DNA of 26,876 nt, taken from positions 1-26,876 of the forward strand of contig CALAUH010000139.1 of NCBI GenBank assembly GCA_937892225.1. The letters run 5' to 3'. Positions 1 through 8,712 of this stretch are shown piece after piece. The translations under genes and the position numbers were made by a program. Origin of the DNA: an uncultured Treponema sp. (lineage in GTDB: Bacteria > Spirochaetota > Spirochaetia > Treponematales > Treponemataceae). Below the pieces are notes generated by a model. That model was not told the origin of the DNA. It did no database searches and was given only the letters and a program-made list of their open reading frames with translations. The stretch's first letter is position 1; every line of letters starts with the position of its first letter.

Positions 1-1
1 A

Positions 2-661
2 GAAGAAATAAAAAAATTTAGATTAAAAACAAACTTTGATATATTTTATAATAATAATATTTTAATTTATAATGAAATGATTGATAAATATGTAAAGAAA
101 TTGGAACAGGTAAATTTTGGAGAATGGATAAAAGATTTTTATGGTTTAAAAGAAAAAAATAATTTACGTTTATATTTAACTTATTTAGGTGGTAATTTTG
201 GTATACAATATATTGATCCTAAGAAGGGGAGTATTCCATCAGCCGTAATTTGTGTAAATGATTTAGAATATAATCCTTATTTTGTTATTTCACATGAATT
301 TTCACATCCTAATACTAAAATTTTGGTAGAAAAGTTGTATAAAAATGAAAAAATAAAATCTATTTTTGATGAACAGTATTTTAAATATTCTCCATTTTAT
401 GATGCAAATAATTATTCTTCAGGGAAATGGATATTAAATGAAACAATAAATCAAGCTTGTGCAAATAAATTTATAGCAAATAATGTTCCCGATTATGTGT
501 ATAATTATTATCAAGAAATTTTAATTAAAGAAATGAAGTATGTGAATATTACAGAAATAACCGATTTTCTTGATAATTATGAAAATAATAGAAAAAAATT
601 TAAAACTTTGGATGATTTTTACCCGGAATTAGAAGAATTTCTTTGTAGTTTGGGAGAATAA
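2..661 (+). CDS. Zinc metallopeptidase-like protein, 5' end outside the window
   Basis: The frame is open to the left edge with no in-frame ATG before base 77, and there is no ribosome site before that ATG, so the true start is outside the window. Counting from the Met at base 77, the sequence shows H73-E74-F-S-H77, a classic HExxH zinc site, followed 45 residues later by an Asn-Glu-Thr-Ile segment whose E122 could be the third zinc ligand (gluzincin pattern). The general plan resembles the DUF4932 family of putative metallopeptidases; this is from memory of the family, not a search. No signal peptide or membrane segment is visible in the part present. It ends 9 bases before the radical SAM gene and shares its extreme AT richness, so it is probably part of the same peptide-maturation operon. 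It could trim a leader peptide or confer immunity by degradation; substrate unknown. Confidence 0.75.
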   Translation, partial: EEIKKFRLKTNFDIFYNNNILIYNEMIDKYVKKLEQVNFGEWIKDFYGLKEKNNLRLYLTYLGGNFGIQYIDPKKGSIPSAVICVNDLEYNPYFVISHEFSHPNTKILVEKLYKNEKIKSIFDEQYFKYSPFYDANNYSSGKWILNETINQACANKFIANNVPDYVYNYYQEILIKEMKYVNITEITDFLDNYENNRKKFKTLDDFYPELEEFLCSLGE

Positions 662-670
662 ATAAAAAAA

Positions 671-2305
671 ATGAAATTAAATGAAATTAAAAAAGTATTA
701 TTAAGTCAAAATCGTTTTAAATTTTTTACAAGTGAAAATAATAATATTTATTTATATGATGCCTTATCACAAAATATTTATCCTGTGACAAAAGATTTAA
801 TGGATTTTTTTACATTAAATGAATTAATAAAAATAGACGAAGGGCAATTTGTAAAATTATATGAGAAATTATCTAAATGGAATGGGACGCAAAATTATTC
901 AAGATTGCCTGAAACTCATTTAACAATTAATTTTTCAAACAAATGTAATTTGAATTGTAATTATTGTTATCGGAATAAAAATGATAATACAAGTATGTCA
1001 ATTGATAAAGCTTTTGAAGTTTTAGAATATGTAAATAAATATTATAAAATGAATAACGATGAAATAATTTTTTCATTAGATATGACTGCAGAAGCATTAA
1101 TGGATTATGAGAAAATAATCCAGTTTGATGATAAATTGGCGGAATATGAAAATTTATATATTGAAAAATCTGATATTGTTTCTATAAGTATAGAAGATTT
1201 TTTTAATAAATTAATAACAGATTTAATTCCTTTAAAAAGTAAACAATTTACGGGTGATATTTTAAATGATTTAAATTTGATTTTATTAGATACTCATCTT
1301 TATAGTTATTTTCCCAATCAGGAAAAAGTAAAACGTATTTTATTAAAAGGAAATTTTGATTCAAATTTTTTAGATAAAAAAAGATTGTTAAGATTAAATC
1401 GAGAACTATTAGAGACTTTTTATTCAAACTATTTGAAACATAAGGATTATCAACAATTTCGAATTTGGTTTATGTCTAATGGAGCACATATAACAAATAA
1501 AAATATTGAATTAATAAAAAAAATAAGAATAAATCCGTTTTGGATTAGTTTAGATGGACCTAAAGAAATACATAACAAAAATAGAAAATATTATGATAAT
1601 AGAGGTTCTTATGATGATGTTGTTAATAATATTAAATTGCTACAAAAAAATAATATAGATGTAAAAATTTCTTGTGTAATAACAAAAGATTATCCATATC
1701 CAGATAAACTTTATTTATTCTTTAAAAATTTAAATATTTCAGCAATACAAATGTGTCCTATTAGAAATGGGAATGATTTATCTTTTGATGAAAATAATAT
1801 TGTTGAACTTAAAGAAAGTTATAAAAGATTATATGATTTGATTTTTGAAGAAATAAAGAATAAAGATTATTCTTCTTTTACTTTATTAAAAGAAGATTTA
1901 TCTTTAGTAGCAATAATGGATTTAATTCAGCGAATTAGAATAACAGGAAGATGTACTTGGGGTGATGAAGTAATTATTGATTCCAATGGTAATATGTATC
2001 CATGTTTATATGTTATGGGGCATAAAGAATATTTATTAGGAAATATTAATGAAAATAAAAATTCTAAAGAAATATTAAAACCTTTATTAGTTGAACAGAT
2101 GGAAAATTGCCAAACTTGTTGGGCAAGATATCTTTGTGGAGGAACTTGTCATTATAATAGTATTATTAATAATCAAAGCATTTATAAACCAGATTTTGTT
2201 GAATGTCAAATTCGCAAATTTATAATTACTGAGTCTATTATGTTTTTAATCAGATTGAAAGAAAATAATGTAAATTTGAATAATATTCTAAAAATCAATA
2301 ATTAG
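671..2305 (+). CDS. Radical SAM/SPASM peptide maturase
   Basis: 544 residues. The radical SAM cluster motif CNLNCNYC is at C92, C96 and C99. The C-terminal SPASM domain has its full cysteine set: C428, C445, then C480-x2-C483-x5-C489-x3-C493 and C512, so two auxiliary Fe-S clusters are expected. The N-terminal ~85 residues may form a peptide-recognition (RRE-like) domain, but this is inference. The family installs crosslinks or other modifications on ribosomal peptides using S-adenosylmethionine. Two oddities: the usual Gly-Gly-Glu-Pro motif is replaced by a Met-Thr-Ala-Glu-Ala-Leu segment at 138-143, and about 120 extra residues (148-265) separate it from the next core strand. The gene follows the metallopeptidase by 9 bases; its stop is immediately followed by the exporter gene. 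The product is certainly a radical SAM maturase, but the peptide substrate is not visible. Confidence 0.93.
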   Translation: MKLNEIKKVLLSQNRFKFFTSENNNIYLYDALSQNIYPVTKDLMDFFTLNELIKIDEGQFVKLYEKLSKWNGTQNYSRLPETHLTINFSNKCNLNCNYCYRNKNDNTSMSIDKAFEVLEYVNKYYKMNNDEIIFSLDMTAEALMDYEKIIQFDDKLAEYENLYIEKSDIVSISIEDFFNKLITDLIPLKSKQFTGDILNDLNLILLDTHLYSYFPNQEKVKRILLKGNFDSNFLDKKRLLRLNRELLETFYSNYLKHKDYQQFRIWFMSNGAHITNKNIELIKKIRINPFWISLDGPKEIHNKNRKYYDNRGSYDDVVNNIKLLQKNNIDVKISCVITKDYPYPDKLYLFFKNLNISAIQMCPIRNGNDLSFDENNIVELKESYKRLYDLIFEEIKNKDYSSFTLLKEDLSLVAIMDLIQRIRITGRCTWGDEVIIDSNGNMYPCLYVMGHKEYLLGNINENKNSKEILKPLLVEQMENCQTCWARYLCGGTCHYNSIINNQSIYKPDFVECQIRKFIITESIMFLIRLKENNVNLNNILKINN

Positions 2306-2316
2306 TGTGTAATATA

Positions 2317-4479
2317 ATGAAATATTTTCAGCAGTTTGATGAAGAAGATTGTGGTGTTGCATGTTTAGCGATGATTGCTTCTTTTTATGGCATTTATTTA
2401 AATATTGCAAAAACAAGAGAAAATGCAGGTACAAATATAGATGGTACAAATTTACAGGGGTTAATTAATGCTGCTAAATATTATGGATTGAAAGCAAAAG
2501 TTTTTAGAGTTGCTGGTAATAAAATATCAGAGAAAATACCAGTTCCTTTTATTGCACATCTTAAAATTAAAATTGATGAAAATAATTGGACTTATCATTA
2601 TGTTGTTGTAAAAAAAATAACTAAAAAATATATAGTAGTCTGGGATCCTAATCCTACAGAAAATAAAAGAAAAATATCTTTAACAGATTTTCTTAAAGAT
2701 TGGACTGGTTATACAATTTTTTTTGAACCTGATATTAATTATAAAAATGATTTAAAAAAAGAAAATTTATTATTAAAATTTTTACCTATAATTATTCCTT
2801 ATAAAAAGATATTAATATATTCTTTTTTAGCTTCAGTATTGTTATTGATATTTGGAATTATAATCTCATTTTATTATAAATATATTTTTGATGAAATAGT
2901 ATATTCAAAATCATTGTTTTCTTTAAATACTCTTTCTGTTGGAATTTTATGTGTTGTACTTATTCAAAGTATAGTTGAAGTTATAAGAAATATTTTATTA
3001 TCTCATTTTTCTTTTAAAACTGATTTACATTTAAATTTTTCTTATTTATCTCATATTTTGAAACTTCCTTTATCTTTTTTTGAGACTCGTAAATCTGGTG
3101 AAATTTTAAGTAGATTAGAAGATTTAGATAAAATAAAGCAAACACTTTCAAATGCTGCTATAAGTGGAATTATGGATATAGTTATGCTCATTGTAAGTGG
3201 TATTATTCTTGGTAGAATAAATATAAAACTTTTTTCAGCATCTTTTTTTATTGTTATTATTGTGTTAGTAATATCTTTCATATTTGTAAAAATTTATAAA
3301 ATATATTATCTAAAAATAATGAAGCAAAATTCTGAAGTACAATCTTATTTATATGAATCTTTAAATGGTATTACTACTATTAAGTCACTTAATTCTGAAA
3401 GCATTATAAATGAAAAATATGAGAAAAAGAAAATGAAATTAATAGAAATGACATGGCGAATTAATAATTATAATATAATTCAAAATTTGTTAACAGGTAT
3501 TATAAATGGAATTAGTGGAATATTAGTTTATTGGCTTGGTTGTTCTTCAATTATTAATGGAACAATGAGTTTTGGAACTTTAATCACTTTTAATTCATTA
3601 CTTGGATATTTTACTGGGCCACTATTTCGTCTTGTAAATATTCAGAATTCAGTTCAAGAATCGTTAGTAGCTGCGCAACGAGTAGGTGAAATACTCGAAC
3701 TTGAATGTGAAAAGGATAATGATTGTAAATATCTTAAGCCTGATAAAATTAATGGGCATATAATATTTAATGATGTTACATTTGGTTACGGTTCACGTCG
3801 ACCGCTCTATGAACATTTTAATTTAGAAATTCCTTCAAATAGTTGGGTAGCATTTGTTGGGCCTAGTGGATGTGGTAAATCAACTTTTGCAAAATTGATT
3901 TTAAAATTTTATGAAGTTCAGAAGGGAAAAGTTTTTTTAGATGGAAATGATATACGTGATATTGATACAACATATCTACGTTCAAAAATAGGCTATGTTC
4001 CACAAGAAATTTTTCTATTTAGTGGGACTATTGCTGAAAATATCAGTCTCCATAATCCAGATGCTACTTTAGAAGATATTCAAAATGCTGCTAAAAAAGC
4101 AGGTGCTGATGATTTTATTCAAAAACTTCCAAAACGTTATGATACAATTTTGGGTGAACATGGAGGCGGATTAAGTGGGGGAGAAAAACAACGTCTTGCT
4201 TTGGCACGTGCGTTACTTGGAAATCCAAGTTTTATTATTCTTGACGAAGCTACAAGTTCGCTAGATACCGTAAGTGAAATGGAAATTCACAAAGTGATTA
4301 AAGAGCTTAAAAAAGAGAATATATCAGTAATATTAATAGCTCATAGACTTACAACTGTAATGAACTGTGACAAAATATTTGTTATGAAAGAAGGAAATAT
4401 TATACAGGAAGGAATTCATAAAGATTTGCTTAAGCAAAAAGGTCTTTATAAAGAATTGTGGTCGGAGGTTAATATTTAA
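2317..4479 (+). CDS. Peptidase-containing ABC exporter (C39 peptidase, membrane domain, ATPase)
   Basis: 720 residues from the ATG at 2317. A GTG at 2305 overlapping the previous stop would add four residues, but C39 domains normally begin a few residues before the catalytic glutamine, as here. Neither start has a good ribosome site. The C39 peptidase domain (about 1-140) has Q6, C12 in DCGVACL, H94 and D110. The membrane domain follows with about six helices (about 160-440). The ATPase has Walker A GPSGCGKST near 515-523, Q563, signature LSGGE 619-623, Walker B ILDE ending at E644, and H676. Proteins of this type (PCAT) cut a leader, typically after Gly-Gly, and export the core peptide. It sits between the maturase and an HlyD-type partner (4-base TAATG junction), which fits a RiPP or bacteriocin export operon. 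Confidence 0.93.
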   Translation: MKYFQQFDEEDCGVACLAMIASFYGIYLNIAKTRENAGTNIDGTNLQGLINAAKYYGLKAKVFRVAGNKISEKIPVPFIAHLKIKIDENNWTYHYVVVKKITKKYIVVWDPNPTENKRKISLTDFLKDWTGYTIFFEPDINYKNDLKKENLLLKFLPIIIPYKKILIYSFLASVLLLIFGIIISFYYKYIFDEIVYSKSLFSLNTLSVGILCVVLIQSIVEVIRNILLSHFSFKTDLHLNFSYLSHILKLPLSFFETRKSGEILSRLEDLDKIKQTLSNAAISGIMDIVMLIVSGIILGRINIKLFSASFFIVIIVLVISFIFVKIYKIYYLKIMKQNSEVQSYLYESLNGITTIKSLNSESIINEKYEKKKMKLIEMTWRINNYNIIQNLLTGIINGISGILVYWLGCSSIINGTMSFGTLITFNSLLGYFTGPLFRLVNIQNSVQESLVAAQRVGEILELECEKDNDCKYLKPDKINGHIIFNDVTFGYGSRRPLYEHFNLEIPSNSWVAFVGPSGCGKSTFAKLILKFYEVQKGKVFLDGNDIRDIDTTYLRSKIGYVPQEIFLFSGTIAENISLHNPDATLEDIQNAAKKAGADDFIQKLPKRYDTILGEHGGGLSGGEKQRLALARALLGNPSFIILDEATSSLDTVSEMEIHKVIKELKKENISVILIAHRLTTVMNCDKIFVMKEGNIIQEGIHKDLLKQKGLYKELWSEVNI

Positions 4480-5618
4480 TGTATTTAAAAAACTTTGATG
4501 ATATAAAAAAAACATCAGTTTTTTTTATATTAAAACCTGTAAATGCAATTTATGGTTTTATTGTTACAATTTGTATTTCTTTTGCTGTTATTATTATTTG
4601 GTCTGTTTTTTCTCCTATGGATGATGTTGTAAAAGCCGAGGTTTTATTACGTCCAAGTGAAGTTGTTTCTAGTGTAAAATGTGTAACAAGTGGTCAATTA
4701 TATTTAAAAAATTTTTTAAATAATGATATTGTACAAGAAGGTGATTTGTTATTTTCATTAGATATAACAAGTCAACAAAGTGAAAGGGAAGCATTAAAAA
4801 CAATTCTTTTACAAACCGAACAGGAAATTAATAGTAATAAATATCTTCTTCAAACAATAAAAACCTCAAACTTACCACAAATTGATAAAACAAGTGAAGA
4901 ATATATAAATTCAAATGATTATTATTTAGAAAATCAAAAATATCAAAAGCAAATTTTAGAAGTACAGATTAAACTAGAGCGTGAAGAAAATCAAAGTGAA
5001 ATGTTAATTATTCAACAAAATATTGATGATTTAAAATTGTCTTTAGAACAAATCAAATTGTCTTATGAAAATTGGAAAAATAATAAACTTTTGAATGCTA
5101 TAGAAAAAGAAACTTCATTACAACAGACTAAAAATAATTTGCTTGTTCAAATACAGCATATTGACCGTACGATTAAAAATGCTACAATTTATGCACCAAT
5201 TTCGGGTAAAATCAGTGAGGTTACAAAATTGAATATAGGAGATTATCTCTTATCTGGAGAAGAAGTCTTAAAAATTGTGCCTCAGAATGAAGAAAGATTA
5301 AAAGTTGATATTTATGTCGATCCAAGTTATATTGCACGCATTAAAGAAAAAAATCAAGTTAAAATAAAATTTCCTGGTTTGCCGCCAAGTAGGTATGGAA
5401 TGGTTGAAACAGAAATTTCACTCATACCGCCTGATATAACAAATATAAATGGTTCTTATGTTTTTGTTGCAGAAGCTTATGTGGATTCTCCTTATCTTTA
5501 TACGAAAAATGGTAAATCTGCAAAATTAATTCCTGGAATTACAGGTGAAGCAAGAATTATTACAGATAAAAGTACAGTACTACAAATGGTTTTACGAAAA
5601 TTAGATTTTATAAATTAA
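4479..5618 (+). CDS. HlyD-family membrane fusion protein of the peptide exporter
   Basis: 379 residues. A single membrane helix (about 22-44) is followed by a periplasmic part: a biotinyl-lipoyl-like half ending near residue 95, a long Gln/Glu/Lys/Leu-rich coiled coil (about 100-235), and the second half of the lipoyl domain with TIYAPISGKISEV, then a beta barrel. This is the layout of HlyD/LcnD-type adaptors, which connect an inner-membrane ABC exporter with the outside, often through an outer-membrane channel in two-membrane bacteria. The start overlaps the stop of the transporter gene (TAATG), with GGAGG 10 bases upstream, indicating translational coupling. No outer-membrane partner gene (TolC type) follows within the window, so a channel encoded elsewhere would have to serve. 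Confidence 0.9.
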   Translation: MYLKNFDDIKKTSVFFILKPVNAIYGFIVTICISFAVIIIWSVFSPMDDVVKAEVLLRPSEVVSSVKCVTSGQLYLKNFLNNDIVQEGDLLFSLDITSQQSEREALKTILLQTEQEINSNKYLLQTIKTSNLPQIDKTSEEYINSNDYYLENQKYQKQILEVQIKLEREENQSEMLIIQQNIDDLKLSLEQIKLSYENWKNNKLLNAIEKETSLQQTKNNLLVQIQHIDRTIKNATIYAPISGKISEVTKLNIGDYLLSGEEVLKIVPQNEERLKVDIYVDPSYIARIKEKNQVKIKFPGLPPSRYGMVETEISLIPPDITNINGSYVFVAEAYVDSPYLYTKNGKSAKLIPGITGEARIITDKSTVLQMVLRKLDFIN

Positions 5619-5621
5619 ATA

Positions 5622-5652
5622 GATTTTGCGTTAGTAAAATCCAATCCGTGTG
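5622..5652 (+). repeat. Hairpin plus AATCCGTGTG repeat, copy A
   Basis: GATTTT (5622-5627) and AAAATC (5636-5641) form a perfect 6-bp stem with an eight-base loop containing GTTA, followed by CAATCCGTGTG. The same layout recurs at 12252-12283 and 23881-23911 with different but still complementary stems. Here it stands alone between the convergent exporter operon and the hydrolase gene, where it could also help end transcription, though it lacks a clear run of T directly after the stem. Confidence 0.65.
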
Positions 5653-5660
5653 ACAATTTT

Positions 5661-6542
5661 TTATTTTGTCTTTATTACAAGACCGTCGTATGCGGGAAGA
5701 ACGGATTTAGCTTTAAGAAGTCCCGGGAATTGTTTTAAGTTTGATTTAATGTATTTTATAATCTGACGGTGACTTTCTGAATGTGTTATGTGAGTAACCC
5801 AGATTTTTTCACCTCCGATTTTTTCTGCTGCTTCTAATGCCTGTAAATAATTAAAATGTGTTGAATGTTCTTTAATTCTTAATCCGTCGATTATAAGGTG
5901 CTGTAAAGTTCCGCAGTTTTTGTGAATAAGATCGATTGATTCATCGCTTATAAAACTGCAGTCTGTTAAATATGCAATTGAATTTTTATTTCCAGATTTG
6001 TCTGTTTCTGTTAAAAGCCAGCCGACTGTCTGTAAATGTCCGTGCATCATTGGGATTGGAGTAATTTCTATATCAGCGAAAGAAAATTTAGAATCAGCTG
6101 ATTGTAAATTTACTTTTGCGTGACCTCCGCCTTCTTTTACGGTGCAGAAAAAATATCCGAATCTGTTTTTTAAGTCTTCGAGTGTTGTTTTATTTGTATA
6201 GACTGGAATTGGCGGTGCGTTGTATTGTTCCATGCTTCTTGCATTATCTGGTTTTTTGAACATTGCACAACTGAAAATGCGTAAATCATCAATTCCGTGT
6301 AAATGGTCAGCATGACTGTGTGTTAAAAGTAAGGCGTCTATTTTGTTTACATTATATTTTAATGCCTGTATTCTGAATTCAGGACCAATGTCGATTAAAA
6401 TTTTTTTATCATCATTTGTTGTGATATAGACAGAACAACGGTTTCTTTTATTTTTTTTACTGAGAGATTTGCATACTTTACAGTTACATGCAATTACCGG
6501 AATTCCGTGACTTGTTCCAGTTCCAAGAAATTGAAGTTTCAT
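5661..6542 (-). CDS. PhnP-like metallo-beta-lactamase-fold hydrolase
   Basis: 293 residues. It begins with the typical MKLQFLGTGTSHGIP strand of this family and carries the HxHxDH metal site as H75, H77, D79, H80. C19, C21, C24 and C36 match the extra structural zinc site of PhnP-type phosphodiesterases. Further conserved His (in MMHGH and THITH segments) and Asp (LTD) residues complete the two-metal site. PhnP cleaves cyclic phosphate ribose in phosphonate breakdown, but no other phn genes are visible here. Relatives act as general cyclic-nucleotide or RNA-type phosphodiesterases, so the substrate is open. A strong promoter (6550-6578) places its -10 box only 7 bases before the ATG and there is no Shine-Dalgarno site, so the message is probably leaderless. 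Confidence 0.87.
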   Translation of the reverse strand: MKLQFLGTGTSHGIPVIACNCKVCKSLSKKNKRNRCSVYITTNDDKKILIDIGPEFRIQALKYNVNKIDALLLTHSHADHLHGIDDLRIFSCAMFKKPDNARSMEQYNAPPIPVYTNKTTLEDLKNRFGYFFCTVKEGGGHAKVNLQSADSKFSFADIEITPIPMMHGHLQTVGWLLTETDKSGNKNSIAYLTDCSFISDESIDLIHKNCGTLQHLIIDGLRIKEHSTHFNYLQALEAAEKIGGEKIWVTHITHSESHRQIIKYIKSNLKQFPGLLKAKSVLPAYDGLVIKTK

Positions 6543-6549
6543 AAATACG

Positions 6550-6578
6550 ATTATATCAGTTTTTTTCTGAACTGTTAA
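6550..6578 (-). promoter_or_regulatory. Sigma-70-type promoter of the PhnP-like gene
   Basis: On the minus strand, TTAACA (6578-6573) and TATAAT (6555-6550) are separated by 17 bases. The -10 box ends 7 bases before the ATG at 6542, so transcription should begin at or within a base or two of the start codon. Confidence 0.65.
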
Positions 6579-6647
6579 TTATTATTTGGAAACTATTCAC
6601 TATATGCGAAAATTTTAGTAAAATAGAATGATTTTTGGTGTCTATAT

Positions 6648-8138
6648 ATGGATATAACAGCAACTCTTGCCATAGATGATTTTCTCACAAACCAGCAGGA
6701 AATTTTTACTGCCGATGAATTTTATCGGTTTTTAAAAAGTAAAAATGTTAAGGTTACCAAAGATTTTGTATCAGAAATTTTAAATTCTTCTAATATGGTT
6801 TTTCCTCTTGTAAATAATGAATATGTTACAAGAGCAGGCGTATTTTTGAATCGTTGTTTTAGTTTTAAACCGACAAAAGAAGAAGTAAAAAAAGGATATT
6901 TTATAATTGGTCATCGTTTAATGCCATTTATAAATCCAGAAGTTGCACCAGATAATATTTCTGTTACAAACGGATATAAAGTTCTTAAAAGTACAGCGAC
7001 AAGTTTTACAATGAATACTGCAATGGATATTTATGCACTTTATGGTGAAGGTTATGTAATTCCTTATATTTTTAACGATCATTCTAATACAAAAGTGCCT
7101 TTATCTTCTGTACAATATTCAATGCCGACTGAAATTGATTTAACATCATGGCCATTAAAAGAAATTGCACTTAAAAAGGATTTTAAATATGGGGATAGAA
7201 TTCTTTGCAGAGTCGTTAATTGGGAAGAGAACATTGTACATATGCAGCATCTTCCAAAAAATGATTCTGATGATGAAGATATTTCTATTTCCCAGTCAGA
7301 TATTGAAAGGGAAGAATGGTATATTGATTTTGAAAAAGGTTTGATTCAAAGTTTTAAAAAGAACGGACCTTGCAATTCAATAGAAGAACAGCTTGCTTAT
7401 CTTTTTCTGGAAAACCAGGAACGTCTTTGTAATAAAAATTGTGGAAGTGCAGAAGAATTTCTTGCACATACAAAGAAAATATCATTTTGTCCTTATGGTG
7501 TAGAAACACGAATCTGGAAAACCGGTGAAACAGTTCCTTATAATGGTGAATGGAATGAATCGTTAACTGCAGATACAATTTTTAATGATTTAACAATGAT
7601 TTTTTCGCCACAGGTAATTGATGCATATATAGAAAATTATTTATATCTTCAGGAAAAAAATAATAAAAAAGAATCTACTAAAGTAGGTTTGCTTATTGAT
7701 GAAATATTTCCTGCAATTTTGAAAATGCCTGACCAGGAACGTAAATTTCTTATGTTGAATATAGAAAAACGACATGATATACTAAAGAAATCGTATAATA
7801 TATTTTCGGATTATAAATTAGCGCCTGTTCGTAATCAGGTTATAAATTTGTTTTCTAAAGTTACAGAATTAGCGTGTTCTATTGGTTGTTCTGGTTTAAA
7901 AATATCAGAATTTCCTCAGCAGGAATTAATAATTCTGGTTCAATTATTTGGACATATTTCTAAAATGATTGAAGAAATGGAAAATGTTTTTATACGAGAT
8001 CAATTCCCTGTTGATGATGTTTTATTATCACTTGAGGGAATGGAAGAAACTTTTACAGATATAAGGGGTACATTACAATCATCAATAGATGTTAATACTT
8101 ATAAAAATATTAAACTTGTTGATGATAAAGAAAATTAA
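6648..8138 (+). CDS. Conserved-looking protein of unknown function
   Basis: 496 residues that I do not recognise. There is no signal peptide and no membrane segment, so it is probably cytoplasmic. The N-terminal ~60 residues look like a small helical, possibly winged-helix, unit (helices with a strand near VTKDFVSEIL). A mixed region around 85-200 follows, containing FIIGHRLMPFI, then an acidic linker near 205-225 and a largely helical C-terminal half. Cysteines in CNKNC and FCPYG (about 258-280) could bind metal but make no standard motif. It is followed after 57 bases by the PTS EIIA gene on the same strand, so the two may share regulation. The ribosome site before 6648 is weak; the next Met would remove much of the first domain. 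Confidence 0.72.
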   Translation: MDITATLAIDDFLTNQQEIFTADEFYRFLKSKNVKVTKDFVSEILNSSNMVFPLVNNEYVTRAGVFLNRCFSFKPTKEEVKKGYFIIGHRLMPFINPEVAPDNISVTNGYKVLKSTATSFTMNTAMDIYALYGEGYVIPYIFNDHSNTKVPLSSVQYSMPTEIDLTSWPLKEIALKKDFKYGDRILCRVVNWEENIVHMQHLPKNDSDDEDISISQSDIEREEWYIDFEKGLIQSFKKNGPCNSIEEQLAYLFLENQERLCNKNCGSAEEFLAHTKKISFCPYGVETRIWKTGETVPYNGEWNESLTADTIFNDLTMIFSPQVIDAYIENYLYLQEKNNKKESTKVGLLIDEIFPAILKMPDQERKFLMLNIEKRHDILKKSYNIFSDYKLAPVRNQVINLFSKVTELACSIGCSGLKISEFPQQELIILVQLFGHISKMIEEMENVFIRDQFPVDDVLLSLEGMEETFTDIRGTLQSSIDVNTYKNIKLVDDKEN

Positions 8139-8180
8139 GTTTTTTATTCTTATAATAAAATAAGGGCTTAATTATTATAG

Positions 8181-8185
8181 GGAGG
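8181..8185 (+). promoter_or_regulatory. Ribosome-binding site that sets the EIIA start
   Basis: GGAGG lies 10 bases before the ATG at 8196 but only 1 base before the in-frame ATG at 8187. The second ATG is therefore the likely start. Confidence 0.7.
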
Positions 8186-8195
8186 AATGAAACAA

Positions 8196-8660
8196 ATGTC
8201 ACAAGATGTGGATATTGCAAGCATGATTTTGAAAGGAGGAATTCTAACTGATATAGAAGGAAATACTCCTAAAGAAGTCTACGAAAATGTATGTAAAAAA
8301 ATTGAATTACCAAGCGGTATGACTGCTGAAATGATTTATAATGCTTTATGTGCAAGAGAGGATGTTCTTAGTACTGCAGTTGGAAACGGAATTGCTTTAC
8401 CACATGCTCGTTCTCCTATTGTAAAAGAAGAAGACGAACAGAAGATAATTGTTGTTTATTTAAAAAATCCTATTAATATGAATGCACCTGATGAAAGAGA
8501 TGTTTTTGTAATGTTTGTTTTATTAACACAGAATACACAGACTCATTTGCAGGTTCTTTCAAAATTAGCAGGTTTATTTAGAAGTATCAGATTTAGAAAA
8601 GCTTTGGAATCAAAAGCTGATTATCCAGAGTTATCTGTACTTATAAAAGAATTAGATTAA
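8196..8660 (+). CDS. PTS EIIA protein of the fructose/nitrogen (PtsN) type
   Basis: 154 residues from the ATG at 8196, the usual length of a stand-alone EIIA domain. The segment VGNGIALPHAR contains the phosphorylated histidine, H70. It would accept phosphate from HPr or a related protein. No EIIB or EIIC domain follows, so it is more likely a regulatory EIIA-Ntr-like protein than a sugar transporter part; spirochaetes often keep such incomplete PTS sets. It lies between the unknown 496-residue protein (57 bases upstream) and transketolase (52 bases downstream), all on the + strand. No clear terminator is seen between it and tkt. Confidence 0.85.
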   Translation: MSQDVDIASMILKGGILTDIEGNTPKEVYENVCKKIELPSGMTAEMIYNALCAREDVLSTAVGNGIALPHARSPIVKEEDEQKIIVVYLKNPINMNAPDERDVFVMFVLLTQNTQTHLQVLSKLAGLFRSIRFRKALESKADYPELSVLIKELD

Positions 8661-8712
8661 TAAGAAAAATAAATTTTAAATTAATTTTTAAAATAAATTA
8701 TAGAGGTAAAAT

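Noticed and set aside
77..79. ATG at 77 as the start of the metallopeptidase-like gene
   Set aside because: The frame is open upstream to base 2 with protein-like sequence and no ribosome site precedes this ATG.
5619..5660. RiPP precursor peptide gene after the HlyD gene
   Set aside because: The gap is too short and holds only the hairpin repeat; no short frame with a ribosome site.
8139..8195. Promoter with TATAAT at 8151-8156 before the EIIA gene
   Set aside because: No acceptable -35 box at the right distance; too weak to list.
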